Below, in pieces: positions 1 to 8,135 of a stretch of DNA of 34,013 bases; the first letter of the stretch is position 1, and each line of letters begins with the position of its first letter. Location of the stretch: NCBI GenBank assembly GCA_016210545.1, contig JACQTY010000020.1:1-34013 (forward strand). The letters are read 5' to 3'. The notes under the pieces were generated by a model. That model was not told the DNA's origin. It saw only the letters and a list, made by a program, of their open reading frames with translations, and did no database searches. Made by a program: the position numbers and the translations under genes. The stretch is from Chloroflexota bacterium. Lineage in GTDB: Bacteria; Chloroflexota; Dehalococcoidia; JACVQG01.

Positions 1-266
1 ACCATCTAGTGTAGTGCCTTATAAGTTCATTGAATAATTCGTCTCCCTTTCGTAAAGGGAGATTGAGAGGGATTTTACAAAGCGTCAACTCAGAAGGAAA
101 ATCCCCCTGTCGTCCCCCTTTTCCAAAGGGGGAGGAAGGCCCTACAGCCGACGCCTCTTGTTGGATGGCAGAGCTTCTTGACGGCGGCGGACTAAGGTTA
201 TCGCGGATGGCCTGCGCTGACATATGCCATACTCACTGCATGTCAAGTTATTTGAGAGACACTAGG
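1..266. repeat. Repeat-rich spacer downstream of infB
   Basis: No convincing gene is present; the open frame across this stretch is antisense to infB. Two hairpin-forming palindromes stand out. One has 9-bp arms at 42-50 and 54-62 (TCTCCCTTT/AAAGGGAGA). The other has 8-bp arms at 114-121 and 125-132 (CCCCCTTT/AAAGGGGG). The same CCCCCTTT...AAAGGGGG core recurs at 8261-8282. A short motif CTAGTGTAGTG near position 6 recurs at 10801. rbfA, which often follows infB, is not here. No clear U-tract terminator for the infB operon was found. Confidence 0.6.
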
Positions 267-2054
267 CTAGTTGCTTCGTTCCTTGCGATAGGCTTCGATG
301 ATGTCTTCAGTCTGAAAGTCGTTGTATCCCTCGATCACCAGACCTGCTTCCAGACCGGCGCCCACCTCGTTTACGTTGTCCTTGAAACGTCTCATGCTGG
401 CAATGGTGGTATCTGCAAGCACCTGCCCCTGCCGTATCACCCTGACTTTGGCCGACCGGCTTAGCTTGCCCTCGGCTACCAGCACGCCGGCGATCTTCCC
501 CTTGGCATGCGGGAAAATGGCTATTACCTTGCCCCGGCCCTCGATGACCTCCCTGTAGGTTGGCTCCAGCATACCCTGGAGAGCCTTTTGAACGTTGTCG
601 AGGAGATTGTAAATGATGTCGTAGGTCCTGATGTCCACGCCTTCGGTCTCGGCCAGACGTTTGGCGCCGGGCTCCGCCCGGCTGTTGAAGCCGATGATGA
701 TGCCTTTGGAGGCCATGGCCAGAAGGACGTCGCTTTCGGTAATACTCCCGGTCCCGGTGTGGATGACCCGCACCCTGACCTGCTCGGTCGTTATCCTTTC
801 CAACGAGTTCTTTATGGGTTCGATGCTGCCCTGAACGTCTGTCTTGAGAACAATGTTGAGTTCTTTGATATTGCCCTGGCTCACCTGAGCGAACAGATCG
901 TCCAGACTCACCGACTTCTTCGACAGTACGGCCCGCGACTGCCGTTCGGCCAGACGCCTTTCCAGGATAGCTCTGGCCTCACGCTCACTGGCTACTACTG
1001 TAAGTATATCGCCGGCCAGAGGCACGCTGTTCAGTCCAAGCAGAGCTGCCGGGGTTGATGGGCCGACCTCTTTGAGCCGCTTGCCCTTGTCGTTAAACAT
1101 GGCTTTGATCTTGCCCCAGGTGTCGCCGACCGCCACGATATTTCCCAGTGCCAGAGTGCCGTTCTGCACGAGCACCGTAGCCATAGGTCCACGTGTCTTG
1201 TCGAGCTCCGCCTCAACAACAGTCCCCTCAGCCGCCTGGCGTGGATTAGCCTTGAGCTCAGCGACTTCGGCAACTACCAGGATGTTGTCCAGCAAGTCGG
1301 AAATGCCTATCCGTTTCTTGGCAGACACCGGGACGGAGACTACGTCGCCGCCCCATTCCTCAATGAGCACCCCCAGGTCTGAAAGCTGCTTCTTCACCAC
1401 GTCCGGGTTGGCCCCGGCCTTATCGATCTTGTTTATGGCCACGACTATGGGCACGCCGGCCGCCTTGGCATGGTCGATGGCCTCCACCGTTTGCGGTTGG
1501 ACCCCGTCGTCGGCTGCCACTACCACCACAGCAATGTCCGTAACCTGCGCCCCCCTGGCCCTCATAGCGGTGAAAGCCTCGTGGCCGGGAGTGTCCAGAA
1601 ACGTTACCTTTCGGCCACCCACGTCTACCTGATAGGCCCCGATGTGCTGGGTGATGCCTCCGGCCTCGGTGGCTGTGACGTTGGTCTGGCGGATAGCGTC
1701 GAGAAGGGAGGTCTTGCCGTGGTCCACGTGTCCCATGATAGTTACCACCGGCGGGCGAGTCTGAAGGTCCTCACCGGAGACTGCGGCCCGGGGCAGTTTT
1801 GGGGCTTCCTTCCCAGGTACGGGTGGCGGCGAGGCCACCATGGTGGCCTCGAAACCAAGATCGGCCGCCACCACCGCGGCGGTATCGAAGTCCAACACCT
1901 GGTTAATGGTGGCCATGATCCCGTTGCGCATGAGCTGCTTGATGACTTCCAATGCGCTGACTTTCATGAGGTCCCCGAGGCGTTTTACGGTGATAGTAGG
2001 GGGCAGCTCAATGGCCTTCTTCGTTTTTTCAATAGGCGGTACTTCTTTGACCAC
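267..2054 (-). CDS. infB: Translation initiation factor IF-2
   Basis: Encodes the GTPase that delivers initiator fMet-tRNA to the 30S subunit and promotes 70S subunit joining in the cytoplasm. At 595 residues it is a short form: a compact IF2_N segment (about 20-70) leads directly into the G domain, without the long charged N-terminal region of enterobacterial IF2. G motifs are plain: GHVDHGKT at 108-115, DTPGH at 154-158, NKID at 208-211 and a VSAK G5 near 245, followed by domains II-IV to the C-terminus. The start is GTG at 2052-2054 and overlaps the ylxR stop by one base (TAGTG), which suggests translational coupling. It is the last gene of the nusA-ylxR-infB operon. Identification is secure. 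Confidence 0.97.
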   Translation of the reverse strand: MVKEVPPIEKTKKAIELPPTITVKRLGDLMKVSALEVIKQLMRNGIMATINQVLDFDTAAVVAADLGFEATMVASPPPVPGKEAPKLPRAAVSGEDLQTRPPVVTIMGHVDHGKTSLLDAIRQTNVTATEAGGITQHIGAYQVDVGGRKVTFLDTPGHEAFTAMRARGAQVTDIAVVVVAADDGVQPQTVEAIDHAKAAGVPIVVAINKIDKAGANPDVVKKQLSDLGVLIEEWGGDVVSVPVSAKKRIGISDLLDNILVVAEVAELKANPRQAAEGTVVEAELDKTRGPMATVLVQNGTLALGNIVAVGDTWGKIKAMFNDKGKRLKEVGPSTPAALLGLNSVPLAGDILTVVASEREARAILERRLAERQSRAVLSKKSVSLDDLFAQVSQGNIKELNIVLKTDVQGSIEPIKNSLERITTEQVRVRVIHTGTGSITESDVLLAMASKGIIIGFNSRAEPGAKRLAETEGVDIRTYDIIYNLLDNVQKALQGMLEPTYREVIEGRGKVIAIFPHAKGKIAGVLVAEGKLSRSAKVRVIRQGQVLADTTIASMRRFKDNVNEVGAGLEAGLVIEGYNDFQTEDIIEAYRKERSN

Positions 2055-2353
2055 TAACCATACCTCACTGGGAGAGTTTGCCCATATTCCAGAAGCCGCT
2101 TCTTGCTCTCTAACTCGATCTTACCCTTCAACACGTACTCCAGCCGGGTGCCCTTGACCGCGGATTCCCAGCAATTCCGGAAAGGACAAAGATAGGCGCC
2201 CCGTCCGTTCTGCTTCCCCGCCTTATCTATCAGGATTTCACCGGTTGCCGTGCGCACCAGACGCAGGAGACTACCCTTTGAGTCCTTCCGCCGGCAGGCG
2301 ACGCAGGTCCGTTCCGGTACGCGCCGCCTGGGACAGGCATTGATGTCAGACAT
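2054..2353 (-). CDS. ylxR: YlxR/RnpM family RNA-binding protein
   Basis: A 99-residue member of the YlxR (DUF448) family, a small nucleic-acid-binding protein encoded between nusA and infB in many bacteria and recently linked to RNase P modulation (RnpM). The family motif PERTCVACR lies near the N-terminus, followed by GRGAYLCP and the CW...A...R segment. The ATG at 2351-2353 is chosen because the frame upstream only reads antisense through the nusA tail, and because the start falls four bases after the nusA stop. The stop shares one base with the infB GTG. Family assignment is strong; its exact role in this organism is inferred from the family. Confidence 0.92.
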   Translation of the reverse strand: MSDINACPRRRVPERTCVACRRKDSKGSLLRLVRTATGEILIDKAGKQNGRGAYLCPFRNCWESAVKGTRLEYVLKGKIELESKKRLLEYGQTLPVRYG

Positions 2354-2357
2354 CCGC

Positions 2358-3890
2358 TCACCCACCCTGCGGGTCCTCAGCTCCGATTTGTTCTCCGCCG
2401 AGTTCCTCTTCCACTTCGTCGAGATAGTCTTCCTTGCGCCGGACCTTTTTCGCTTTGCTTTCGCCGCCCGCACCTGGTTCTTCACGGCCGCCGCCGCGCT
2501 TCTTGGGTTTCTTGCCAACGACCTCAGGTTTCACTACCCGGCGTACCTGCAGGTCTTCCGCAAAGCGTAACTGGGACTTGACCTCAACCGGTTTCGGAGT
2601 AAAGAAGGCTTCTTCTACTGGCACGCCCACCGTGACCGGTCCCTGGGGAGGCGCTGTAGGGGCCACGGCAGCGGTCACCGGTTCCGGCGCGGCCACTGGC
2701 CTGGGTTCCTGCGCCGCGGTCGGCACGGCAATCTCGGCCGGGGCCGCCGCTGCAGCTACCGGCACTGCCTCCACCGGTTGTGGCGCCGGCGGTAGCGGGG
2801 CTTCAGTCCCGGCTTCAACCGGCTGAACAACTTCTGGCTGAGGGGCTTTTTCGGCCTCCGCCGCGGAGGAACTCTTGATATCGATGCGCCACCCCGTGAG
2901 CTTGGCCGCCAGTCTAGCGTTCTGACCGTCTTTTCCAATAGCCAGAGACAACTGGCGGTCGGGGACGACGACGGTCGCCGCCTTGTCGGCATCCACGACG
3001 TTGACGCTCAATACCTGGGCTGGACTCAGGGCGTTGGCAACGAAAGCGCTCGAGCCGGCGTCCCATAGGACAATATCGATCTTCTCTCCGTTGAGTTCGT
3101 TCACTATGTTCTGGATGCGAATGCCCCGCTGGCCTACGCAGCAGCCCACAGGGTCAATGCCCGGCTGGCGAGCGGCGACGGCCACTTTGCTTCGAAAGCC
3201 AGCCTCCCTGGCGATGGCTTTTACCTCGACCAGGCCATTAAAGATCTCCGGTACTTCCAGCTCCAGAAGGCGGCGCAACAGGTTGCGATGGGCGCGGGAA
3301 ACCAGCACCTGGGGACCTTTGGGAGTCCGCACGACCTCCATGAGGTACAGCTTCATCCTCTGCCCCACGCGGTATCTCTCGCCTCTGACCTGCTCGACCA
3401 GGGGCAGGATACCCTGCGTGCGACCCAACTCCAGCACGATCTGCTTGGGTTCGATGCGCTGGACGATGCCGCTGACAATGTCGGCCTCTTTGCCGTGGTA
3501 CTCCTCGAAGATGGCGTCGTGCTCGGCTTCCCTGAGGCGCTGCAGCACTACCTGCTTGGCGGTCTGAGCGGCGATCCGGCCAGCGTTCTGCGGCGTCGCT
3601 TCAACCTCCACGACCTCGCCGACTTGCACTTGCTGATTGAGTTTCTTGGCTTCAGGCAGCGGTATCTCGCGGCCGGGGTCGGCCACCGTCTCCGCCGCGG
3701 TCTTGAGCAGGTAGACTTTTACCTCCCCCGTATTACGATTGATCTTGACGGATATGTTCTGAGTAGGCGAGAAGCTTTCTTTTTTGTAGGCGGTCACCAG
3801 CGCCGTCTCAACCGCGGAAAGAATAACCTCCTTGGGCAGGTTCTTTTCCGCCGCGAGCTGCGTGATGGCCATCAAGAATTCACTTTTCAT
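2358..3890 (-). CDS. nusA: Transcription termination/antitermination factor NusA
   Basis: NusA binds RNA polymerase and nascent RNA and modulates pausing, termination and antitermination. The 510-residue product shows the N-terminal RNAP-binding domain (about 1-130), an S1 domain (135-200), KH1 (about 203-278, with [10 protein letters not shown]) and KH2 (about 282-342, with [13 protein letters not shown]). Residues 343-510 form a low-complexity Ala/Pro/Val/Glu-rich tail ending in alternating basic and acidic runs, in place of the acidic-repeat domains of E. coli NusA. ATG start at 3888-3890. It is the first gene of the operon; rimP, its frequent upstream partner, is absent. Its leader contains a predicted intrinsic terminator, so autoregulation by attenuation is plausible. 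Confidence 0.97.
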   Translation of the reverse strand: MKSEFLMAITQLAAEKNLPKEVILSAVETALVTAYKKESFSPTQNISVKINRNTGEVKVYLLKTAAETVADPGREIPLPEAKKLNQQVQVGEVVEVEATPQNAGRIAAQTAKQVVLQRLREAEHDAIFEEYHGKEADIVSGIVQRIEPKQIVLELGRTQGILPLVEQVRGERYRVGQRMKLYLMEVVRTPKGPQVLVSRAHRNLLRRLLELEVPEIFNGLVEVKAIAREAGFRSKVAVAARQPGIDPVGCCVGQRGIRIQNIVNELNGEKIDIVLWDAGSSAFVANALSPAQVLSVNVVDADKAATVVVPDRQLSLAIGKDGQNARLAAKLTGWRIDIKSSSAAEAEKAPQPEVVQPVEAGTEAPLPPAPQPVEAVPVAAAAAPAEIAVPTAAQEPRPVAAPEPVTAAVAPTAPPQGPVTVGVPVEEAFFTPKPVEVKSQLRFAEDLQVRRVVKPEVVGKKPKKRGGGREEPGAGGESKAKKVRRKEDYLDEVEEELGGEQIGAEDPQGG

Positions 3891-3911
3891 CCAACGTCAT
3901 CCCCATACAAC

Positions 3912-3934
3912 AAAAAAGTGGGTATTCCCCACTT
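3912..3934 (-). terminator. Intrinsic terminator in the nusA leader (possible attenuator)
   Basis: Read on the minus strand, a perfect 7-bp stem AAGTGGG/CCCACTT (arms 3934-3928 and 3922-3916) with a 5-nt loop is followed by a T run reaching 3912. It lies only about 20 bases upstream of the nusA ATG and downstream of the predicted promoter at 3961-3989, so transcripts entering nusA must pass through it. It could terminate read-through from 4287-5720, but its position between promoter and gene favours an attenuator. Confidence 0.6.
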
Positions 3935-3960
3935 CACGTTGAAGGTCTTTTACTAGTAAT

Positions 3961-3989
3961 ACGATACCACAATGCAAATCAAAATTCAA
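3961..3989 (-). promoter_or_regulatory. Predicted sigma70-type promoter of the nusA operon
   Basis: Minus strand TTGAAT (3989-3984), a 17-bp spacer, and TATCGT (3966-3961). Overlapping alternatives exist, for example TTGATT with TTACTA, so the exact hexamers are uncertain. Transcription would start near 3954, giving a leader of about 60 nt that contains the hairpin at 3916-3934. Confidence 0.45.
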
Positions 3990-4286
3990 CGGGGCGGACG
4001 TTGCCTTGCACACGGCGACCAATGCCCCAAAGGTAGAGATGCATGCCACCGCAGGGGCCCCTTCGGCCGGTCGCTAGTCTAATGTCTCACCAATTCGGAG
4101 GCCGCCCAAAGAAGGGGAATCGGAAAATCCCCCGGGCCCCTTCAGTAAGTCCCGATGAATCGGGACGATGAATCGGGCCGGAGGATCTGATCTGGTCTCT
4201 CACAAACGCACTTCCTATGTCCCAAGACCAGCATTGTAAGGCTATTTACGAGTCGGTGCACTAGCAGTATTGGACGGCCGTCACTC
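3990..4286. other. Intergenic region without a gene
   Basis: About 300 bases between the nusA promoter and the end of the thiolase-fold gene. No supported ORF was seen. It contains a palindrome of the TCCCGAT-NN-ATCGGGA family near 4150-4166 with a second half-copy immediately after it, and a degenerate copy of the CTAGTGTAGTG motif near 4075. Confidence 0.5.
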
Positions 4287-5720
4287 CTACCGCGGGAAGC
4301 GAAAGACGTTGCCGTACAGGTTGGTGTTGTCCTCCGTAGCCAGGCGGCGCACAACCAGTTCCACGGTCTCGTTGATCTTGACGTCTGCTGGCTTCATCTC
4401 CGTACCCAGGGCACGATACCGGCTGCCATCCTCCATATCCGCCACGATGACGGGCAATGGCGACTCATCGAATCCGGCTGGCAGATAGTAGCTGATGCAG
4501 TACGTATGTATCTTGCCTCGCCGCGCCAGAGAGACCTGGTCAAACTTCGTCCCGCCGCAGCGGATGCAGATCCTTCTCTCCGATGGCGGATAGTTGATGT
4601 ACCCACATCCGTGGCACTTCGCCCCGATAAGCTGCAATAGCTCGCGCATCTCCCGCGTGACCAGCGGGCTCATGGGTGGCAGGCCCATTCGGGATGGCGC
4701 CGCGTCCTCTTTGACAATTCCCCTTCTTTTCAGGTACGTCGTGTAATCTATGTATTCCTTGTTGGCGCAATACCGGTCCACTGCCTTGGCGCGGGAGCGC
4801 CGGTTTTCGATGCCGGGCCCGGCTGCCACAATCAGGGCGTCGCTGGCCCCGGAGCCGTAGGATATCCCCAGTATTTTCTCTCCCGGCCTGGCCTTGTCCA
4901 GGACGGCAGCCAGTCCCAGCAGCAGAGAACTGGAGCCGGTGTCCCCGACTCCAGGGAAAAGGAACCCGGTCTCCGTCTGCTTTGGACTGAGTCCGAGCGA
5001 ACGGGCGGTGGCACGTGGGGTGCGGTCATCGGGTTGCTGCAGCACGGCATGTTGGAAGCTGTTGACACTCAGCCCCGCCTTGCTTAGTAGTCCCTTTGCC
5101 GCCTCGGCTACATGCCGGGAGTAGCCAAATTCCCGTGAATAGCGGGGCTCAAATATCTTAACGTAGTTGTCCTTGCTGGAGCGCCAGGTATCCCGGAACT
5201 CAGTTGAATAGGTGTATATCTCTTCGACGGTAGCTATGCCGTCGCCCCGTCCGACTACCAGGGCGGCCGCGGCGGCCCCAAAGGTCAACTCCAGGTCGCT
5301 GCCCGGAGACGCCGACCGGCAATCGGAGCCGATGACCAGGCCGCTCTTTATACGACCGGCGGCTACGGCGTCCAGGCACGACTTGAGAGCGGCGATGCTG
5401 GAGCGGGGTGAGGCCCCCAGGTCCACCATATCGATGTCCGGGCGGGCGCCTAGTGTGGCAGCTATGGCGCCTACAGCCGACTGCTCAATATTGGGGGCTG
5501 ATTCCGTGCCCAGGTATATCGCGTCCAGGGCCGACGGGTTGACACCGCTATGCGTCACAGCGTTCTGGGCTGCCTCGATGGCCATGGTGATCGAATCCTC
5601 GTTCACGTGGGCGGCGCAGTTCTCCCCGCGGGCGCTGGAGTCCCAGGCCCTAGCAATATCCTCTCGCTTGACCCGGTACCGGGGGATGTAGACGCCGTAG
5701 CCCAGAATTGCACCGGACAT
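4287..5720 (-). CDS. HMG-CoA synthase-like thiolase-fold protein fused to DUF35 Zn-ribbon/OB domain
   Basis: A 477-residue fusion. Residues 1 to about 300 are a thiolase-superfamily fold closest in layout to archaeal-type HMG-CoA synthase (GYGVYIPRYR start, GTES loop at 71-74, GISYGSGASD near 285-294). Residues about 340-477 are a DUF35-type zinc ribbon plus OB fold, with Cys 369, 372, 385 and 388. In archaea a separate DUF35 protein bridges thiolase and HMG-CoA synthase for channelling; here the two are fused. The nucleophilic Cys region reads LGASPRSSIAAL near 101-112, and the position normally holding the catalytic His reads LQQP near 227-230. Both usual residues therefore seem missing, and an acyl-CoA condensing role should not be assumed. 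The ATG has a strong GAGGAGG ribosome site. It lies 122 bases downstream of proB on the same strand. Confidence 0.75.
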   Translation of the reverse strand: MSGAILGYGVYIPRYRVKREDIARAWDSSARGENCAAHVNEDSITMAIEAAQNAVTHSGVNPSALDAIYLGTESAPNIEQSAVGAIAATLGARPDIDMVDLGASPRSSIAALKSCLDAVAAGRIKSGLVIGSDCRSASPGSDLELTFGAAAAALVVGRGDGIATVEEIYTYSTEFRDTWRSSKDNYVKIFEPRYSREFGYSRHVAEAAKGLLSKAGLSVNSFQHAVLQQPDDRTPRATARSLGLSPKQTETGFLFPGVGDTGSSSLLLGLAAVLDKARPGEKILGISYGSGASDALIVAAGPGIENRRSRAKAVDRYCANKEYIDYTTYLKRRGIVKEDAAPSRMGLPPMSPLVTREMRELLQLIGAKCHGCGYINYPPSERRICIRCGGTKFDQVSLARRGKIHTYCISYYLPAGFDESPLPVIVADMEDGSRYRALGTEMKPADVKINETVELVVRRLATEDNTNLYGNVFRFPR

Positions 5721-5785
5721 GATACCTCCTCAAAAAATACCAAGCACCAAATACCAAGCAATGGCCAAATAGAAAAGCCGTCTGG

Positions 5786-5814
5786 CGTTGGCCAACCAGC
5801 TTTGTTGTCCAACG
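5786..5814. repeat. Stem-loop between proB and the thiolase-fold gene
   Basis: Arms 5786-5796 and 5804-5814 (CGTTGG.CAAC with GTTG.CCAACG) pair over 10 bp with one mismatch and a 7-nt loop. No T run follows on either strand, so it is not an obvious intrinsic terminator. It could be an RNA stability or processing element in a proB/thiolase-fold transcript. A small direct repeat (ATACCAAGCA, twice) lies beside it at about 5738-5761. Confidence 0.45.
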
Positions 5815-5842
5815 GGCCTGTTTGGGATTTGGGACTTGGAAC

Positions 5843-6979
5843 TTACAATATCACCATATTGTTGCGGCGGACAACCTCGGCGCCGTATTCGTAGCCCAGG
5901 ACAGCGACGATGTCTTCGGAATGGGCGCCTTTCAGGCGGTCAATGTCGCCGGAGCTGTAGCTGACTATGCCGCAGGCGATGCGGTTACCTTGTGCGCCCA
6001 CAATGTCCACCACGTCGCCTCGCTGGAAGCTGCCCTTCACCTGCCGGATCCCCGCGGGCAGCAGGCTCTTCTTCTGCCTGCGCAGGGCCGCCACCGCCCC
6101 CTCGTCCACCACCAGTTGTCCGGCGCAGCACAGCCCCGAGATCAGCCACCGTTCCCGGCTCTCCCGTCGTGACGCCGACGGGGCAAATAACGTGCCCAGC
6201 GCCTCGCCACCCACGAGCCTCTCCAGTACCCGAGGTTCTCTCCCCTGGGTGATGACAACGGATATCCCCGAGGCCGTGGCCAGCTTTGCCGCCTCCAGCT
6301 TGGTGGCCATACCACCGGTGCCTCTGCCGCTGACCGAACCCCCGGCCATCCGCTCGATGGCCTCGTCAATGTGGTCCACACGGGGGATGAGCCTGGCGCC
6401 GGGATCGTGGTGCGGGTCGGCAGTGTAGAGACCGGCGATGTCGGACAGGATGACCAGCAGATCGGCGTCCACCAGGTTGGCCACCATCGCCGATAGCTGG
6501 TCGTTGTCGCCAAAGCGGGCATCCTCTATTTCCTCCACAGCCACCACGTCGTTCTCATTGACGATGCAGACTACCCGCAGCTCCATCAGGGCAAGGAGGG
6601 TGTTCCGAGCATTGAGATAGCCGGCCCGGTCGACCAGATCTGCCCTGGTCAGCAGCGCCTGCGCCACCACGATATCGTGCCAGCCGAAAAGCTGCTCGTA
6701 GGCGTGCATCAGATGGCCCTGCCCCACAGATGCCAGCACCTGTTTGAAAGGGATATCGCGGTGCTCCTTCTTCAGGCCCAGCCTGTGGCGGCCGGCGGCT
6801 ATGGCCCCGGAGGAGACCAGAATAACCTCCTTCCCCTGTCGGTGCAAAGAAGCTATCTGTCCCACCAGAGAGGCCATGACCTCCAGGTCCAGGTGGTCGG
6901 TGCCCGCGGTCAGCAGATTCGTGCCAAACTTGACCACGATCCGGTTGCAGAGCGGTTGTCCATTCGATGTTCTGGCCAT
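5843..6979 (-). CDS. proB: Glutamate 5-kinase with PUA domain
   Basis: Catalyses ATP-dependent phosphorylation of L-glutamate to gamma-glutamyl phosphate, the first step of proline synthesis. The 378-residue product has an amino-acid kinase domain: VVKFGTNLLT near the N-terminus, VSSGAIAAGRHRLGL, NENDVV and FGDNDQLSA, ILSDIAGLYTADP, and GTGGMATKLEAA. A C-terminal PUA domain occupies roughly residues 285-365. Length fits the family. No proA is adjacent in the window. The start is ATG at 6977-6979. The predicted promoter at 6995-7023 places the transcript start only about ten bases upstream, so the mRNA would have almost no leader and no ribosome binding site is obvious. Confidence 0.95.
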   Translation of the reverse strand: MARTSNGQPLCNRIVVKFGTNLLTAGTDHLDLEVMASLVGQIASLHRQGKEVILVSSGAIAAGRHRLGLKKEHRDIPFKQVLASVGQGHLMHAYEQLFGWHDIVVAQALLTRADLVDRAGYLNARNTLLALMELRVVCIVNENDVVAVEEIEDARFGDNDQLSAMVANLVDADLLVILSDIAGLYTADPHHDPGARLIPRVDHIDEAIERMAGGSVSGRGTGGMATKLEAAKLATASGISVVITQGREPRVLERLVGGEALGTLFAPSASRRESRERWLISGLCCAGQLVVDEGAVAALRRQKKSLLPAGIRQVKGSFQRGDVVDIVGAQGNRIACGIVSYSSGDIDRLKGAHSEDIVAVLGYEYGAEVVRRNNMVIL

Positions 6980-6994
6980 AGCTACGTCAGACCC

Positions 6995-7023
6995 ATTATA
7001 GCAGTCGTAGGACGGGTTTCCAA
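6995..7023 (-). promoter_or_regulatory. Predicted proB promoter
   Basis: Minus strand TTGGAA (7023-7018), 17-bp spacer, consensus TATAAT (7000-6995). The predicted start near 6988 leaves a leader of only about 9 nt before the proB ATG. Confidence 0.6.
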
Positions 7024-7095
7024 CAGCCAGTTTGGTTTGTATAAGCCATCCGAGTGCTTCGCTGCGAATAGCAGACTGCCGCCCTCAGCAGTCCA

Positions 7096-7114
7096 GCATT
7101 ATGTGCTATAATGC
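7096..7114 (+). promoter_or_regulatory. Extended -10 promoter inside an inverted repeat
   Basis: TATAAT at 7107-7112 is preceded by TGC, giving the extended -10 form TGnTATAAT. It lies within a perfect inverted repeat GCATTAT-N5-ATAATGC (7096-7114). No good -35 is seen. It would drive the oxidoreductase starting at 7204, and the symmetry could serve as an operator. Confidence 0.45.
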
Positions 7115-7203
7115 TCATAGTTGCTTCCATCGCCTCCGAATCCTGTCCCGGACTTCCCCGCGCACCCGACTCTTCGCTTCCCCCCGCAATCAGGTACAGG
7201 AGA

Positions 7204-7923
7204 ATGCCCGTGTGGGAATTCGACACCGAGGTATCCGAGGTCATCCAGCGCACACCCAGCGTGAAGTCTTTCCGTTTCCCGATACGGGCGAAGGGTGTTC
7301 GATACCGCAGCGGGCAGTTCTTTTACATCACTATCAACACCGGTAATGGGACGCTGGAGCACCATTTCTCTTTCTCCAGCTCTCCGACGGAGAAGGGCCA
7401 TATCGAGTTCACCAAGAGGATCACCAGCAGCAAGTTCTCTCAGACGCTGGCGAAGATGCAGCCGGGGGCGCGGGTACACGTCAAAGGTCCAGAAGGCGAC
7501 TTCACCCTGTCCAGGAAATTCAGCCAGCTTGCCTTTCTGAGCGGCGGCATCGGCATCACGCCGCTGAGGAGCATGCTGCGCTATGTGGTGGACAAGAAGC
7601 TTCCTTACGATATCGTGATGCTTTACGGGAACAGCTCCGTGGAGGAGATCGCATTCAGGGAAGAGTTGAAGGCCGTGAGCGCGGCCCATAATGGCGTCAG
7701 TGTGGAGCACGTTCTCAGCGGCCCCAATATCCCCGAGGGCTGGAAGGGGAAGACCGGCCTCATCAACAAAGACCTGGTTGCTGAACTGGCGCCTGACTAC
7801 ATGAAGCGGTTGTTCTACATCTCCGGCCCGCCCCGGATGGTGCTTGCCCTGGAGGAACAGGTGGTCCAACTGGGCGTGCCGGAAACGCAGATCAAAAAGG
7901 ACAAGTTCATCGGATACGAGTAG
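7204..7923 (+). CDS. Ferredoxin-NADP+ reductase-type FAD/NAD(P) oxidoreductase
   Basis: A 239-residue flavoprotein of the ferredoxin reductase superfamily, expected to pass electrons between NAD(P)H and a small carrier. An N-terminal FAD-binding barrel (about 1-95) contains HHFSFSSSP where the usual RxYSxxS flavin motif sits. The NAD(P)-binding domain follows, with LSGGIGITPLRSML and the C-terminal FYISGPPRMV and KKDKFIGYE segments. No [2Fe-2S] domain is attached. The ATG at 7204 is preferred over an in-frame ATG at 7111, because the latter overlaps the predicted -10 and the intervening residues have no family character. The 63-residue Cys-motif gene follows 20 bases later and is probably co-transcribed. 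Substrate or partner is unknown. Confidence 0.85.
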   Translation: MPVWEFDTEVSEVIQRTPSVKSFRFPIRAKGVRYRSGQFFYITINTGNGTLEHHFSFSSSPTEKGHIEFTKRITSSKFSQTLAKMQPGARVHVKGPEGDFTLSRKFSQLAFLSGGIGITPLRSMLRYVVDKKLPYDIVMLYGNSSVEEIAFREELKAVSAAHNGVSVEHVLSGPNIPEGWKGKTGLINKDLVAELAPDYMKRLFYISGPPRMVLALEEQVVQLGVPETQIKKDKFIGYE

Positions 7924-7943
7924 ACATAAAGGAGGTAATCGTC

Positions 7944-8135
7944 GTGTGCTGGAATTGCGGATGCCTGATGCCCGATGACCAGATGGGTAGCCCCGACAAC
8001 CTGACCACCGAGAAGCTGCGCAAGGCGGCCAAGGCGGCGGGAGTCAAGAACATCAAGGAACTGGTGGAGAATTTCAACAACACCTACCGGAAGAAGATCA
8101 AGGGCACGCCGGCGGATACCGAAACGATCAAGTGA
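7944..8135 (+). CDS. Small protein with N-terminal CxxCxC motif
   Basis: A 63-residue protein starting at GTG with a strong GGAGG eight bases upstream. It begins MCWNCGC, a CxxCxC cluster that could bind a metal or take part in thiol chemistry, followed by MPDDQMG and a mainly helical, lysine-rich remainder (EKLRKAAKAAGVKNIKELV). There is no signal peptide or membrane segment. It is placed directly after the ferredoxin reductase-type gene, so it may be an electron carrier, a metal chaperone or a partner of that enzyme. I do not recognise an assigned function. The good ribosome site and coding composition support it as a real gene. Confidence 0.75.
   Translation: MCWNCGCLMPDDQMGSPDNLTTEKLRKAAKAAGVKNIKELVENFNNTYRKKIKGTPADTETIK

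Noticed and set aside
30-464. 144-codon plus-strand frame at the window start
   Set aside because: It reads through hairpin repeats and then antisense to infB; no family resemblance or ribosome site.
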